The translations under genes were made by a program, and so were the position numbers. This document shows, piece by piece, positions 13,801 through 28,800 of a DNA stretch of 64,000 nt. How positions within the stretch are numbered: the first letter of the stretch is position 1; each line of letters begins with the position of its first letter. Location: contig JAVIAB010000025.1 of assembly GCA_032433765.1 (NCBI GenBank), positions 39,381,262 to 39,445,261 of the forward strand. The letters run 5' to 3'. This DNA is from Megaustenia siamemsis. Taxonomy: Eukaryota; Mollusca; Gastropoda; Stylommatophora; Ariophantidae. A model generated the notes under the pieces. It saw only the letters and a list, made by a program, of their open reading frames with translations, was not told the origin of the DNA and searched no databases.

Positions 13801-16800
13801 TGATCGACCATATAGCACAGACAGTTGGTCTTGTAAATTATTTGTACATATGTTGGAATAAGGCACCCATGTGTGGAGTCATTTGAATAAAAACGTGTTT
13901 GCCTCAAATTGGTCTGGTGTTGTGTGTTCTAACAGTCAGCTGATCACGCCAGGCGGAGTGAAACTTTCATGCACGAGACCACTTGCTTGGGAACCGACAC
14001 GACTACACCCATGTCCTGTGGTTAAGTATAGTACTTCGTTGAGTTGTGCCATGACTTTTTCTTTTCTTTTTCAACTCAACGAAGTATTATACTTAACCAC
14101 AGGACACGGGTGTAGCTGTGTCAGTTCCCAAGCAAGCGGTCTCGTGCATGACCGAATATCAAGGTGTCCCAAAATACGGGTGTTGGGTGTGTGTGAGTTG
14201 TCATTCACCCGATTGCACTACAAGAGACCGGGAAGTAAATAACCTGTCCAGCGGTCCCACTCAGCAATAGTGCCACCACTAGAGTAACGTTAACAGGAGG
14301 GGCGGGCTGCCGGTCACATTTGGTGACGGGTCAACCAGCTCATGACAGTGTTACCAGGGTAGTCATCCATCAAGTTCTGGGTAACAAGATCCCCATCTAA
14401 GAATTGAATGTGATCGAATTACACCATTCCTAACAGCAGTCCTAATAGGAACAAGAAATTTAAAGCATTCCTAATAATATACAAGAAATAAACCTTTTTG
14501 GGGATATATGTACAAACTGACTGTGGTAGATTATATGTTAGTTGTAGAGTCTCATTGTAATTTTTGTACATTTAATGAAGATGTTTAGTTTTGTGTTTGT
14601 TCAGAATAATCTCATTGTTGTGTTACACTTCACATACCTCATTGTTGCATTACACATCACGTACATCATTGTTATATTTTATTTACATATTATTGTAGTC
14701 TTTATCTTCCTTTATTAACTCTTTCCTTATGTTTCGACACAGCGTACGAACTGCTGATTTTGGTCACATAAATTTAGCTGCAGAGTGCGTCACTCTAAAT
14801 TTGATTAGTGTAAACCGTCATCAAACCGTATTCTTTTTACATGCCTTGTATCATCTTGGTATTGGTGAGATCTAATTCCTTGTTTAATTATCTAAAAATC
14901 CATGTATAATATGTCATGTGTTAGATAAATATAAACATGTAGATTGATTCTTAAAACCATGAACAATTTTGCCCCTGAAATCACTTCCGTTGCATCAGTA
15001 AAAACCGTCCGTGCTGAAAGAGTTAATATTTTATGACATATTTATTTTCAGGCTCTGGCAAACATTGGCGTATGAACGTATATGACAGAGGAGATGCCAT
15101 GGGTAAGTTCATAGGAGACATCACAAACTCTAAAGATCTGCTTTAGAGGACATAACACGTTTAAAGATGACGTGTGCACATAAACATCTGTATTGATTTG
15201 ATAAAAGGGGAAATTCTTCTTCTGTGATCATGGCTCATTCTCTCTCTCTCTCTCTGTCTGCGATCAGGACTCAATCAGAGCAGGATTCCAGACTCTCACA
15301 TGAAGTCAGCTGTCTGTTTAATTGTGTTGATCGCCCCCACAGACAGAACATCACAATTAGAGCCCGCCAGAATAGGCTCATTCAGGCTAGGATTCCGGAC
15401 TCTTATGAAGACAGCTGTCTGTTTAAGTGATTCGGTTGTCCCGTATAGTTTCTCTTCCAGAGAGGTGGGCGTGGACCACATTGTCCTTCTCAGGTCTGTG
15501 TACTGGGGGCAATCCTGTAGAACATGTTTTGTTGTCATGTTATCCAGGGTACAGTGGCATTGGCTGGTAGTTCCTATTTTGAGTTTGGTGAACATGTGGT
15601 TTCTCATTCTGTTGTGGCCAGTGCATAGGCAAAGTATGATGGCTTGGTCTCTCCTTGATAGTTGGAGGTATCCATCCCCCTCGTTATACTTTGGGTGTTC
15701 ATTTCCATTTTTCATGATACTGGTCTTTGATGATGGATTTGGCTTCATTGTAGCTGACCAGATGCTTGTCTTGTGGCAATCTCCTTCCCTCCTTAGCTAG
15801 TTTGTGCATTCATTTCCTAGCTACTTATCAATTCTGTACCTGACTTCTAACCAGACCACTCTTTAAATCTTTTGTATCTTTTTTAATTTCTTCCCTTGAT
15901 ATTTCCTATTGCTACAAAATGCTCCAGCTGTTCCTTCTCATTAAATGGCAGCCCATAATTGGTGACTGCTATTTTCTGATGTTGGAAACAAGTTTTCTTT
16001 TTGCTTTGACATCCTTTAGAACACCCTTATTACTTGATAGTTGGAGGTATCCATCTCTCTCGTTATACTTTGGGTGTTCTTGTTTCCATTTTTCTTGATA
16101 CTGGCCATTTATGATGGATTTGGCTTCATCGTAGCTGACCTGATGGTTCTCTTGTGGTAATCTCCCTCCCTCTTTAGCTAATTTGTCTGCGCTTTGATTT
16201 CCGTGTATATTACAGTGTGATGGTATCCACTGGATGACCACTCTCTGGAAGTTATTGCACAGTTGGTCTAGGGTTGTTCTCAAGTCATTTAGCTCACTGT
16301 TCCTGGGTGTTTTTAGAGCTGTTAGAACTGACAGTGCATCAGTTAGTATCACTAATTTCTTGTGCATGTTTTTTTTTAAAAGGGGAAATAAAGGAGGTAT
16401 ATATAATCCAGACCCATTCAAGGCACCAAGAACAAGGCAACTAAATAATTGGTGTGCTCAGTGGTCTAAGTGTAAGATGTTGGCCTCTAGACAAGGAGGT
16501 TCTTAGTTCAAATCCCACAATAAACTTTTCCACTTTCCATTCTGTGGTTTCCTCGTGGTTTTACTCTACCCAGTCTCTGGATAGTGAGATCTGATGTCTA
16601 GTTCTCTTGGATAACTGAAAAACAGGAGTTCACATGTGCATTCTGTGTATGTTAAAACAGGAGTTCACATGTGCATTCTGTGTATGTTAAAACAGGAGTT
16701 AACATGTGCATTCTGTGTATGTTAAAACAGGAGTTAACATGTGCATTCTGTGTATGTTAAAACAGGAGTTAACATGTGCATTCTGTGTATGTTAAAACAA

Positions 16801-19800
16801 GAGTTCACATGTGCATTCTGTGTATGTTAAAACAGGAGTTCACATGTACATTCTGTGTATGTTAAAACAGGAGTTCACATGTACATTCTGTGTATGTTAA
16901 AACAGGAGTTCACATGTACATTCTGTGTATGTTAAAACAGGAGTTCACATGTGCATTCTGTGTATGTTAAAACAGGAGTTCACATGTACATTCTGTGTAT
17001 GTTAAAACAGGAGTTCACATGTGCATTCTGTGTGTTAAAGAACCTTTGGCAGTTGGACATTTTCACCAGCTTTCACTTTTGGCGAAGTCCCTAGAGACTA
17101 GGAACTGAATTTTGTGTGTTAATCCATTTTTCCCTGGCGTCTGTGTGCACAGGGGTCCTTCTCCGTACAGGCAGATAACTCTTGTCTTCAGAGGTACTCA
17201 TATTTTTTCCGTCGATGAGTAATTGACGTTTCAAGCCGGGCCTCGCTACTTAGACTGGGGGTGATTGCTGCAGAGATAAATCATAAATAAAAATCGCAGC
17301 TGGTTCAGCCGGGATTTGAACTCACAACCTCTCAGTCTTGCCTGGAGACCAACCAGTCCTCCAGTTGGAAATTGAAAAGATTTGGCCCAAAATTTACCCC
17401 TGCCCTGGCCAAATTGATAGGAAAAACCCCCACCCCATACCCCCTGCCAACCCAAAAATAGAATTACATTCCTATAGCTGTTGCATTTTTGTCTCTGTTG
17501 CATTTTTGTCTCTGTTGAATTTTTGTCTCTGTTGAATTTTTGTCTCTGTTGAATTTTTGTCTCTGTTGCATTTTTGTCTCTGTTGCATTTTCTAATGTTT
17601 TTGGTTTCAATATTTTTATTTTCAGCCATTGACCCGGATGGGTTTCTGTGTCAGGCTAGAGACCAGAGTTCCTGGCATGGAACCAGAAGCAATAAGGCAG
17701 TCAAGGGCACAGGTTACTTTAAACTTCTTATTTTATCTTTGTTTCTGATAACATTGTATAATCTTTTGATGTTTATCTACTTTTAGTAATATATTGTCTA
17801 ATCTTTTGATGTTTGTCTACTTTTGGTAATATATTGTATAATCTTTTGATGTTTATCTACTTTTAGTAGTAATATATTGTCTAATCTTTTGATGTTTGTC
17901 TACTTTTGGTAATATATTGTCTAATCTTTTAATGTTTGTCTACTTTTGGTAATATATTGTCTAATCCAGCGGTCGTCAAACTGTGCTCCGCGGAGCCTAG
18001 GTGCTCCGCGAGCCCATCCTAGGGGCTCCGCGGATCGGACATCATTTTCATCATCAACGAGTGCCATGCCCGTCGTAGGTGATATTTCTCAACAAACAAT
18101 TTATCAACTTCGCCGTTTTTGTACCACAATAATGTCTAATTATTTCTCTCTATGGCCCAAGATTTATTTTCCGCTCTTTTCAATGACAGTTAGCAACAAT
18201 GTTTTATTCAAATTTATTCGGTGTAAAGTCGCGCGTGTGTGTGTGTGTGTGTTGTGGCCAAGTGGTTGACTTTCCTTTGTTCTTGAAAGGGTGCCGCAAA
18301 CATCAATCAAAGAAAATTGGCGCCGGATAGGCTCACTCGTTCGGACTTTCTCTGCCCGCCCCCACCTCCCACCCATCCAACTCTGTCCCGCCATACGCTT
18401 TGATCGAGAGAAGAGCATTCAAGTCGCACCAGTGAAAATAATATTCAGTTTGGACGTTTGTTTTATCGAAGTCAGTTTGATTAAAACCTTGTCTCGTGTC
18501 AGTGCTCTGTTGTCACAATGGATAATTTTGTAAGTAGGACTATAAAACGTACCATCTCTGACGATTCATGCAGTTCAAAAGACGCAGAATTGAAACGGGG
18601 GAAAAAGCGTAAGTATGACGATAGTTACTTGGATTTCGGATTTACTAGCACTGTTGTAGAAAATGAGGAGTGCCCAAAATGTGTTATTTGTTTTAAAGTT
18701 TTGGCCTGTGCAAGCATGCATCCCAGCAAATTGAAACGACATTTGCAAACAGTCCATAGTAGTTTAGTGAACCGACCACGTGAATTCTTTTCTCAGAAGT
18801 TAAAAGAAATGAATCAACAAAAGGCAACTTTCACAAAACATGCGACGATTCCTTCAAGGGCTCTTCTTTCATCTTACAAAGTTGCTTATCTAGTAGCAAA
18901 GAACAAGAAACCTCACACCATTGCAAAAGAACTTATCTTACCGGCCGCAGTTGAGATGGTGACTGTTATGATAGGTGAGTCTGCTGCCAAACAACTGCTG
19001 AATGTGCCCTTGTCAGATAACACTATTAGTCGTCGAATTCATGAGATGGCTGACGATGTTAATGACCAGCTTATTCAAAAACTATGAGGTGATTTTGCTC
19101 TTCAGCTGGATGAAGCCACTGACATACACAGTGATGCATACTTAATTTGCTATGTTCGGTTCATAGATGACAATAGCAAGTTTTGCGAGGAACTACTTTT
19201 TTGTAAAATCATAAAATCTGCATGCAAAGCAGCAGATCTGTTTCAAATACTTGATTCTTTTATTGAAGAAAATAGAATTAACTGGGAGAATTGTGTAGGA
19301 GTGTGCACAGACGGAGGTCGTTCAATGTCTGGATGCTATACTGGGCTGCAAGCTTTGATCCGCAAAAAGTCTCCTTTCTGTGTTTGGACTCATTGCATTA
19401 TTCACAGGGAAGCACTGGCTTCAAAAAACACCTGCCCGGCCCTTAATGAGGTTGTTCAGTCCATAATCGAAGTAGTAAATTTTATTAAAATGCGACCACT
19501 TAAATGCCGGTGGTTTGAGCAAATGTGCATTGATATGGGAGCCACACATACTTCCTTGCTCTATTATTGTAACTCTCGATGGCTTTCACGTGGAAATGTC
19601 GTGAAAAGGGTCTATGAACTGAGAAATGAGCTTCATTGCTATCTTGTTGAAGAAAAGCATTCTAGTTCAGGAAAGTTTGTGGATGACGACTTTGTTTTGA
19701 AGTTGGCATATCTTTGTGATATATTTGAAAAACTAAATTCGTTAAACATGTCCCTGCAAGGTACTGAAACGCACATACTACAACTGTCGGAGAAAGTTTC

Positions 19801-22800
19801 CGCCTTCAGAAGAAAATTATTATTGTGGAAGGAAAAACTGGTCGACAAAGATTTTAGTTACTGTTTTCCAACTCTACATGCACTTTTAGTTGATAATGAT
19901 TTGAGTTTAAGTGAAGAACTAACAGGTGTGTTTGTAGGTCATTTAACACAGCTCATTGCTTATTTTGACAAGTATTTCTCAGGAGAGGCAGACCAGTATG
20001 ATTGGATTAAAAACCCGTTTAGTACAGCACTACCCACAACTCTCACTTCGAAAGAACAAGAGCAATTGATTGATATTTCATCAGACGCAACTTTGAAAGC
20101 AAGATTAGCTTCCTCATCACTACCAGAATTTTGGAGCTTTGTAAAGCAAGAATTTCCAGAAGTAGGCAAGAAGGCCCTCCGTGTATTAATTCCATTTGCG
20201 ACTACCTACTTATGTGAGACCGGTTTTTCGGCACTGGCAGCTATAAAAACCAAATACAGATCACATTTGAACGCTGAGAAAGAGATTAGAGTGGGAATTT
20301 CCAAACTTGTGCCAAGATTTGAGGACCTGGTGAGGATGAAGCAAGCTCATTCTTCCCATTGACTTTATACAGCAAATAAATATCACAATGTAAGTTGATT
20401 CACTTATACTTTTATTACATAAATATAATAACCTGTTAAATATGCCGTTAAAATGTTCTTAAAAGTTTGGGTTTTTTAACATTGTAATTTTTGTTGATAT
20501 AAGGTGCTGCCGCGGTGATTTGTGGTTAAGAATTAGGGCTCCGTGGGTCGAAAAAGTTTGACGACCGCTGGTCTAATCTTTTGATGTTTGTCTACTTTTG
20601 GTAATATATTGTCTAATCTTTTGATGTTTGTCTACTTTTGGTAATATATTGTCTAATCTTTTGATGTTTGTCTACTTTTGGTAATATATTGTCTAATCTT
20701 TTGATGTTTGTCTATTTTTGGTAATATATTATCTAATCTTTTGATGTGTGTCTATTTTTGGTAATATGTTGTCTAATTTTTTTATATGTTGTGGCTAGTT
20801 TTGCTGATACATACAGACATGAATCTGTGGTTTCTTTGTGACTTTACCGTCCCCGGATCTCTGGGTAGTGAGATCCAATGTCGAGAATTATTGAAAATTG
20901 ACACAAAAAAAACTCTGCATTCTGTGCATGATAAAGCACCCTTGATAGTTGGAAATAATATAAGAGAAAGTAAAATAAAAAGCCGCTGCATGTACAAAAC
21001 TGATAGAAACAAAATATTTAAAAAATGAGAGTATCTCTGAAGGTGGACAACATCTGCCTGTATGGCGGAGGACACCTGAGCACACGGCTGCCAATGTGAA
21101 AAATAGTAAGAAAAAGTGATATTCATGCAAAATTGTGTCCCTTAGGAGTTCGTTCGTTTGTGGAGGTACGCGTGGCTGTGCGGCTAAAACCACTGTTTCG
21201 CTGGCTGAAAAGCTGGCATATAGTGTTCAAAACCCGCACTAGACAGAAAGGATTTTTCTATCAGGGGTGAAATAAAAATCCTGAGTCTCACACGCTGTGG
21301 CGACTGCTCTGACCAAGCGGCCTTTATCCCTCTGATTCTATCGTGAGCTCCCCGACATATACCAGCAATAGTACTATGTGTCGTTAAGTAGATAGGGAGC
21401 TCATTAGAGATGTAAAATCGGTGGATGCAAAGAAACAACAAAAACAACCTTCATAATGATAAACATCCTAACATTGTGCTACCAAGACCTGGACCCTAGA
21501 TGCAAGAACAAAAAAGAAAAATAACCTCTACTGAGATGAAATGTGTTAGACGAATGACAGGAAACAGTCTGAGAGATAAGATAAGAAATGAAAAACTGAG
21601 GAAAAAAGCTAGGAATAGCCCCCACCATAGAATAATATAATAATAAAGAAACAACAGATAAAATGGTTTGACCACGTGACAAGGCAGAAAGATCAAAACA
21701 CAACACAACGAGCCTTCAATAAACGTTGTGAGAATACCAGACCCAATGGTGAACCATGAAAAAGATGGATGGATGGAATATTAGAAGCACTAGGAAACAT
21801 AACAGCAGCAGAGGCGAACAGAAGAGCAAAATACCGCAAATTATATCTCCCCTCAACACTGATAGGCAAATGAGGAAGGAAAGAAGAAGAAGATAATGAT
21901 AAACATGACCTTATGGTTGCTAATTTGATGGAAATTGAAGAGATTTATCAGCTCTTTGTTTCTTTTACTTTCAGGCAAGTATTACTATGAAGGAACAGTG
22001 ACAGATGAAGGCCTGTGTCGTTTGGGCTGGTCCACACAAAACGCAGCACTGGACTTAGGTACAGACAAGTTTGGGTTTGGGTTTGGTGGGACTGGCAAGA
22101 AGTCTTTCAGCAAGAAGTTTGATGATTATGGCCAGGTAAACCCGAATTTGTTTTTGAAATAAATAAAATAATGTCACATAATGTATGTTATATGGGCAGG
22201 GTGGGCCCCCAAGAGCCCTGGTGGACATGCACCCCACAAGAAAGAAAACTACGTCAAACCAAGATCCAGCTTACTGAAGATGGAGTGTGTCAGCCACGGC
22301 GTAGGTTCATGGAAAAAATAAGGACATGCACATATTCGAATACTGATCATGTGACCAGCTCGTTGTGTGTCATGATGTTATTTTCACTCTTTCATCATGA
22401 AACAAGACAAAAGAGACAAGTTCACATGATCACTAGACTTGAACACTGAAGAAGAAAATGAAGAAGTGTGTGATTAAAAAGCTTCTTTATGTTTTATACT
22501 GCAATCCATTTCTCATGAGAGATAACATCATGTCATCTTAGTTTCTTCAATCAGTCATCTCTGAAGTCTGTTTAGCTCTCTGCTTTTTCTATTTAACTAA
22601 TCCATCACTTAATGATGGCACTGGATAGGACATACACTGTGGAAGCCGACTGAGAGTATTACACAACATGCCCTTTTCTGGAATTCCGAAAGAAAAAGAC
22701 AAAGAGGAAGACCAAAATATTCTTGGAAAAGTTAGAAGGAAGGAAAGCTGAAGATGATGGGGAAGACATGGAATGAACTTAAAAGAATGGCAAAAAACAG

Positions 22801-25800
22801 AACAACTTGGAAAGTGTTTGTTGAAGACCTATGCTCCACAGGGAGCTGAAAGGAAGAAGAAGAATCCATCATCTTCTAGGGCTCCCTTTTTCCATTGCCA
22901 GTGTTAAGTGCTATCCACAACATTTGATCCATTTGTGGTGTGGAAGTTTTAAAAATGATATGATCCCAGTTAAGTGACTTAATGACTTAGATGTTGCTGA
23001 TGACATAGATCTCCTATCACACAGCCATTAACAGATGCAGGATAAAATGAGCATATTTGATGAGAGATCACAACAGCTAGGACTGAAAGTTAATAGAGAT
23101 AAGACCAACATTATGAGAATTAATACAGTTGGCAATAACCAAATAAAATTAGGAGAAATACCTCTACTAGACGTACAATATTACATATATCTGGGTAGTA
23201 ATATAGATAAAGAGGGAGGAACAGAAAATGATACCAAAATAAGGATTTGACTAATTAAATAAAATTTTTTTATATAAGTTTTGTCCAAACACACACACAC
23301 ACACCAACAAATCTACCTCACTAGGTCAGAGGTCAGAGGATGAAAGAAAATGCGGGAAACCAAATGAAAACCTGCACAAGACCATCATCAAAGAGAGTGT
23401 AGCTATGGGTCTCAGAAACAAGCAAGAACTAAAACCTGCACAAGACCATCATCAAAGAGAGTGTAGCTATGGGTCTCAGATACAAGCAAGAACTAAAACA
23501 GGTTGCAACTGACCTTCAGAAACCAAATGAAAACCTGCACAAGACCATCATCAAAGAGAGTGTAGCTATGGGTCTCAGATACAAGCAAGAACTAAAACAG
23601 GTTGCAACTGACCTTCAGACATGGACAACTATAACTTCTGCCCTATGTGCCTTGTTTGGGAGCCGCGATAGCTCAGTGGTTAGTGAACTGGACTACAAAG
23701 GACAGGAGGTAGGGTTCGATCCCAACCGACGGTTTCTGGGTTCACCCAGTCTTAAATGGGTACTGGATTTTTTTCTGGGAAAGTAAAGCGGCACGGGCAT
23801 AATACCGACCACATTACCCCAAAAATCAAGTGCCGAAGGTCTGTAAAATGTATGGTCACTAACACCATATTCCCTATACGCCACTTGGCGTGATGGGGGC
23901 TCTTTACTCTTTTTTTTATGCGCCTTGTTTGGCCCAAAAGGGTGATCAATTGTATAACAGTAACTTATTTTATATTTATTGTGTCCTCGTTTCTAATATA
24001 TCTCATCTTGTCTTATCCTGTTTCCTTCACATTCAGGGTGTGCCATGGCACAAGAAACGTTACATGTAGGCGTGTATGACATTGCAAGGGCTTTAAAAGA
24101 ACAACTCTCGCAAAGAAGTTAAGAATTAATTAACATGTCAAAGAATTGATGGAACAAGACGTCATGAAAGATGAAAGCAAGAAAAGAACGTAGCATGGTC
24201 AATCAATGCAGGACAGGAGCAATAAGTAGACAAACACTTTGATGGTTGCTGGAAAGGGTGCCAGAGCTGATATGGGAATGCCTCAACTACGATACTGCCA
24301 GTCCGAACTAGACATCACATGCATCTCATGGGTGATTCATTTGCTATTGGAAGACAAAAGAAAGGTGTTAGTTTCTGCGGTTTTCACCTTCATGTAGTCA
24401 ATAGTTTGTCTATATCATTTCTGTAGCTTCAGTAATTGCTGTCTTGTCTTCCTGTTCTGTGCAGGCCTTTGGAACAAATGATGTGATTGGGTGCTATCTG
24501 GACTTGGAAAAACTGGAGATCAAGTGGTCCAAGAACGGTGAGAATCTTCTCATAGTAAAGTAATGTAAGGTTGTCTCTGTATAGCTATCTGTGTAATGTA
24601 AGGTTGTCTATGTATAGCTATCTGTGTAATGTAAGGTTGTCTATGTATAGCTATCTGTGTAATGTAAGGTTGTCTATGTATTGCTATCTGTGTAATGTAA
24701 GGTTGTCTATGTATGTATGTGTAGCTATCTGTGTAATGTAAGGTTGTCTATGTATGTATGTATAGCTATCTGTGTAATGTAAGGTTGTCTATGTATGTAT
24801 GTGTAGCTATCTGTGTAATGTAAGGTTGTCTATGTATGTATGTATGTATGTACAGCTATCTGTGTAATGTAAGGTTGTCTATGTATGTATGGCTATCTGT
24901 GTAATTTAAGGTTGTCTATGTATGTATGTATAGCTATCTGTGTAATGTAAGGTTGTCTATGTATGTATGTATAGCTATCTGTGTAATGTAGGGTTGTCTA
25001 TGAAATGTAAGGTTGTCTATGTACTGTTGTCTGAGCTTAATCATATTTTTGTCATGAGTACAGGAACCTCAGTGGTTGGTGTGCTCGTTTCTTGATCAGA
25101 TGAGGTCACCCAGCCTCCAAAAATGGGTACCAGAGATTTTTCTAGGAAGTAAAGGTGGCTTGGCGTTATATTGACCCCATTATCCTAAACCATGGCGTGG
25201 TCATGGAAAAATATGGTCACTAACACCATATACACCATATGGATGGTGTGACAGAACCATATTTTTTACTTACATCAAACTATAGAAGTAATCGGACCTA
25301 AAATAATTATGTAATCAATCTGGAAATGGGTACATTACTTATAGAGTAAAATATAGTATGAGAGTGTTAAAGAGCATTGCATTTTAAAATGCTGATATGC
25401 TGAGTATATATTAGTTGCTGTAGTAGTAGTGAGAGTATATATTAGTTCCTGCAGTAGTAGTGAGAGTATATATTAGTTGCTACAGTAGTTGTGAGAGTAT
25501 ATATTAGTTGCTGTAGTAGTAGTGAGTATATATTAGTTGCTGTAGTAGTAGTGAGAGTATATATTAGTTACTACAGTAGTTGTGATAGTATATATTAGTT
25601 GCTGTAGTAGTAGTGAGAGTATATATTAGTTACTACAGTAGTTGTGATAGTATATATTAGTTGCTGTAGTAGTAGTGAGAGTATATATTAGTTGCTGTAG
25701 TAGTTGTGAGAGTATATATTAGTTGCTGTAGTAGTTGTGAGAGTATATATTAGTTACTACAGTAGTTGTGATAGTATATATTAGTTGCTGTAGTAGTAGT

Positions 25801-28800
25801 GAGTATATATTAGTTGCTGTAGTAGTAGTGAGAGTATATATTAGTTACTACAGTAGTTGTGATAGTATATATTAGTTGCTGTAGTAGTAGTGAGAGTATA
25901 TATTAGTTGCTGTAGTAGTTGTGAGAGTATATATTAGTTGCTGTAGTAGTTGTGAGAGTATATATTAGTTACTACAGTAGTTGTGATAGTATATATTAGT
26001 TGCTGTAGTAGTAGTGAGTATATATTAGTTGCTGTAGTAGTAGTGAGAGTATATATTAGTTACTACAGTAGTTGTGATAGTATATATTAGTTACTACAGT
26101 AGTTGTGATAGTATATATTAGTTGCTGTAGTAGTAGTGAGAGTATATATTAGTTGCTGTAGTAGTTGTGAGAGTATATATTAGTTGCTGTAGTAGTTGTG
26201 AGAGTATATATTAGTTACTACAGTAGTTGTGATAGTATATATTAGTTGCTGTAGTAGTAGTGAGTATATATTAGTTGCTGTAGTAGTAGTGAGAGTATAA
26301 ATTAGTTACTACAGTAGTTGTGATAGTATATATTAGTTGCTGTAGTAGTAGTGAGAGTATATATTAGTTGCTGTAGTAGTAGTGAGAGTATATATTAGTT
26401 GCTGTAGTAGTAGTGAGAATATATATTAGTTGCTGTAGTAGTAGTGAGAGTATATATTAGTTGCTGTAGTAGTAGTGAGAGTATATATTAGTTGCTGTAG
26501 TAGTAGTGAGAGTATATATTAGTTGCTGTAGTAGTAGTGAGAATATATATTAGTTGCTGTAGTATTTGTGAGAGTATATATTAGTTGCTGTAGTAGTAGT
26601 GAGAGTATATATTAGTTGCTGTAGTAGTAGTGAGAGTATATATTAGTTGCTGTAGTAGTAGTGAGAATATATATTAGTTGCTGTAGTATTTGTGAGAGTA
26701 TATATTAGTTGCTGTAGTAGTAGTGAGAGTATATATTAGTTGCTGTAGTAGTAGTGAGAGTATATGTTAGTTGCTGTATTAGTAATGAGAGTATATGTTA
26801 GGTGCTACAGTAGTTGTGATACCTAATTGCTAATGCTCTTTCTTTTGGCTTTAGGTATTGACTTGGGTAAAGCCTTTGACATCCCTAAAGAACTGAAGAA
26901 TGAACCATTTTACGCTGCTGTTGTGCTAAAGGTTTGTGTCAAGTCATTACTTTAATAGATCAGTCACATGTCCAGTTTGAACATTAACTGAAACAAGTAC
27001 AATTAACTTCTTCTTTCCTTCCTCATTTGCCTTTCAGCGTCGAGGGGAGATATAATTTGCGGTCTTTTGTTCTTCTGCTGGCCTCTGCTGCTGTTATGTT
27101 TCCTAGTGCTTCTAATATTCCATCAATCCATCTTTTTTGTGGTTAACCCTTGAGTTGATGTTCTTGCAACGTTTATTGAAGGCTCGTTTTGTTGTGTTTT
27201 GATCACTCTACCTTGTTACTTGATCAAATCATTTTATCTGTTGCTTCTTTATATATTCTATGGCAGGGGTTATTCCTAGCTATTTTCTCAGTTCTTCATT
27301 TCTGATCTTGTCTCTCAGGCTGTTTCCTATCATTTGTCTAACACACTTCATATCAGTAGAGGTTATTTATCTTGTTGCTCTTGCATCTAGAGTCCAGGAC
27401 TGGTGGCATTGGTAGCACAATGTTGGGATGAAGATTGTCCTGTAGAATGCCCATTTTGCCTCTAGAGTTATTTCCCTGTATGGGGATTGTGTACAACTAA
27501 CAATGGGATTAAATGGTGATTCTGGTTTGCAGTTTACAAAATGTAAGGACATCCATCATGGCTCTAAAATCAACTGATGCCCTCCCTTATTATATCAATT
27601 TTTTCTATATTCTTTCAAAACATGGACCCTATATTAGAGCTAGAGAAGAAAATACAGGCTGTGGAGATGAAATTTTATCGTGAGGTTTTGGGCAGCTCTT
27701 ACTTAGAACGCATCACAAATAAAAAGGTTCACAAAAGAATACAACAAACAATAGGAGTACATGATTATCCTTTGACTTGTGAAGAAATGCAAAATGAAAT
27801 GGTTTGACTGTGTATCTCAATCAAGATTGACAAGAGCAGGGGATGTGTCTGTAATCATCATCTGACAAGAGTGGGGGATGTGTTTGTAATCATCATCTGA
27901 CAAGAGTGGGGAATGTGTCTGTAATCATCATCTGACAAGAGTGGGTGATGTGTCTGTAATCATCATCTGACAAGAGTGGGTGATGTGCCTGTAATCATCA
28001 TCTGACAAGAGTGGGGGATGTGTCTGTAATCATCATCTGACAAGAGTGGGAGACGTGTCTGTAATCATCATCTGACAAGAGTGGGAGATGTGTCTGTAAT
28101 CATCATCTGACAAGAGTGGGAGATGTGTCTGTAATCATCATCTGACAAGAGTGGGAGATGTGTCTGTAATCATCATCTGACAAGAGTGGGGAATGTGTCT
28201 GTAATCATCATCTGACAAGAGTGGGAGATGTGTCTGTAATCATCATCTGACAAGAGATGAGAGGTGAGATGCAGAATGGCTCAGGCAAAAGCAGCTTTCC
28301 AAAAAATGAGGAAATTACTATGCAATCCATTCTTGATAATAGAAACAAGAAAAAGAGTTCTTAAATGTTATGTGGGGGCCAGTCTTAACATATGGATGTG
28401 AATCATGGACAATAGGACAACATACAAGAAAATCACTGGAGTCTGTAGAAATGTGGTTTTACAGAAGAATGTTGAGAATACCATGGATAGCTAAGAAGAG
28501 TAATGAAAACGTTCTGAAAGAGGCCAAAGCAAAAAGAGAGCTAATTTCCAATATTAGGAAGAAACAATCATCATTTTTTGGCCATGTAGTGAGAAGAGAA
28601 CAACTGGAATACATTGTGACAACTGGAAAATTTGAGGGACAAAGAGATAGAGGGAAGCAAAGAGAAAAAATACCAGACAGCTTAAGAGAATGGCTTGGCA
28701 GAAGGTCAACAACAGAAATGATAAATACCTGTCACGATCGAAAGTTGTGGAGAGACATGATCACCTACACCAGCAGGCCCGGTACTTGATGATGATGATA

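Noticed and set aside
18575..20169. Minus-strand frames within the hAT element
   Set aside because: Shadows of the transposase frame on the other strand, with no domain content.
23658..23730. tRNA gene candidate (A and B boxes present)
   Set aside because: The acceptor and anticodon stems do not pair properly, and the same head recurs with a long shared body and target duplications. It is a SINE head, not a tRNA gene.
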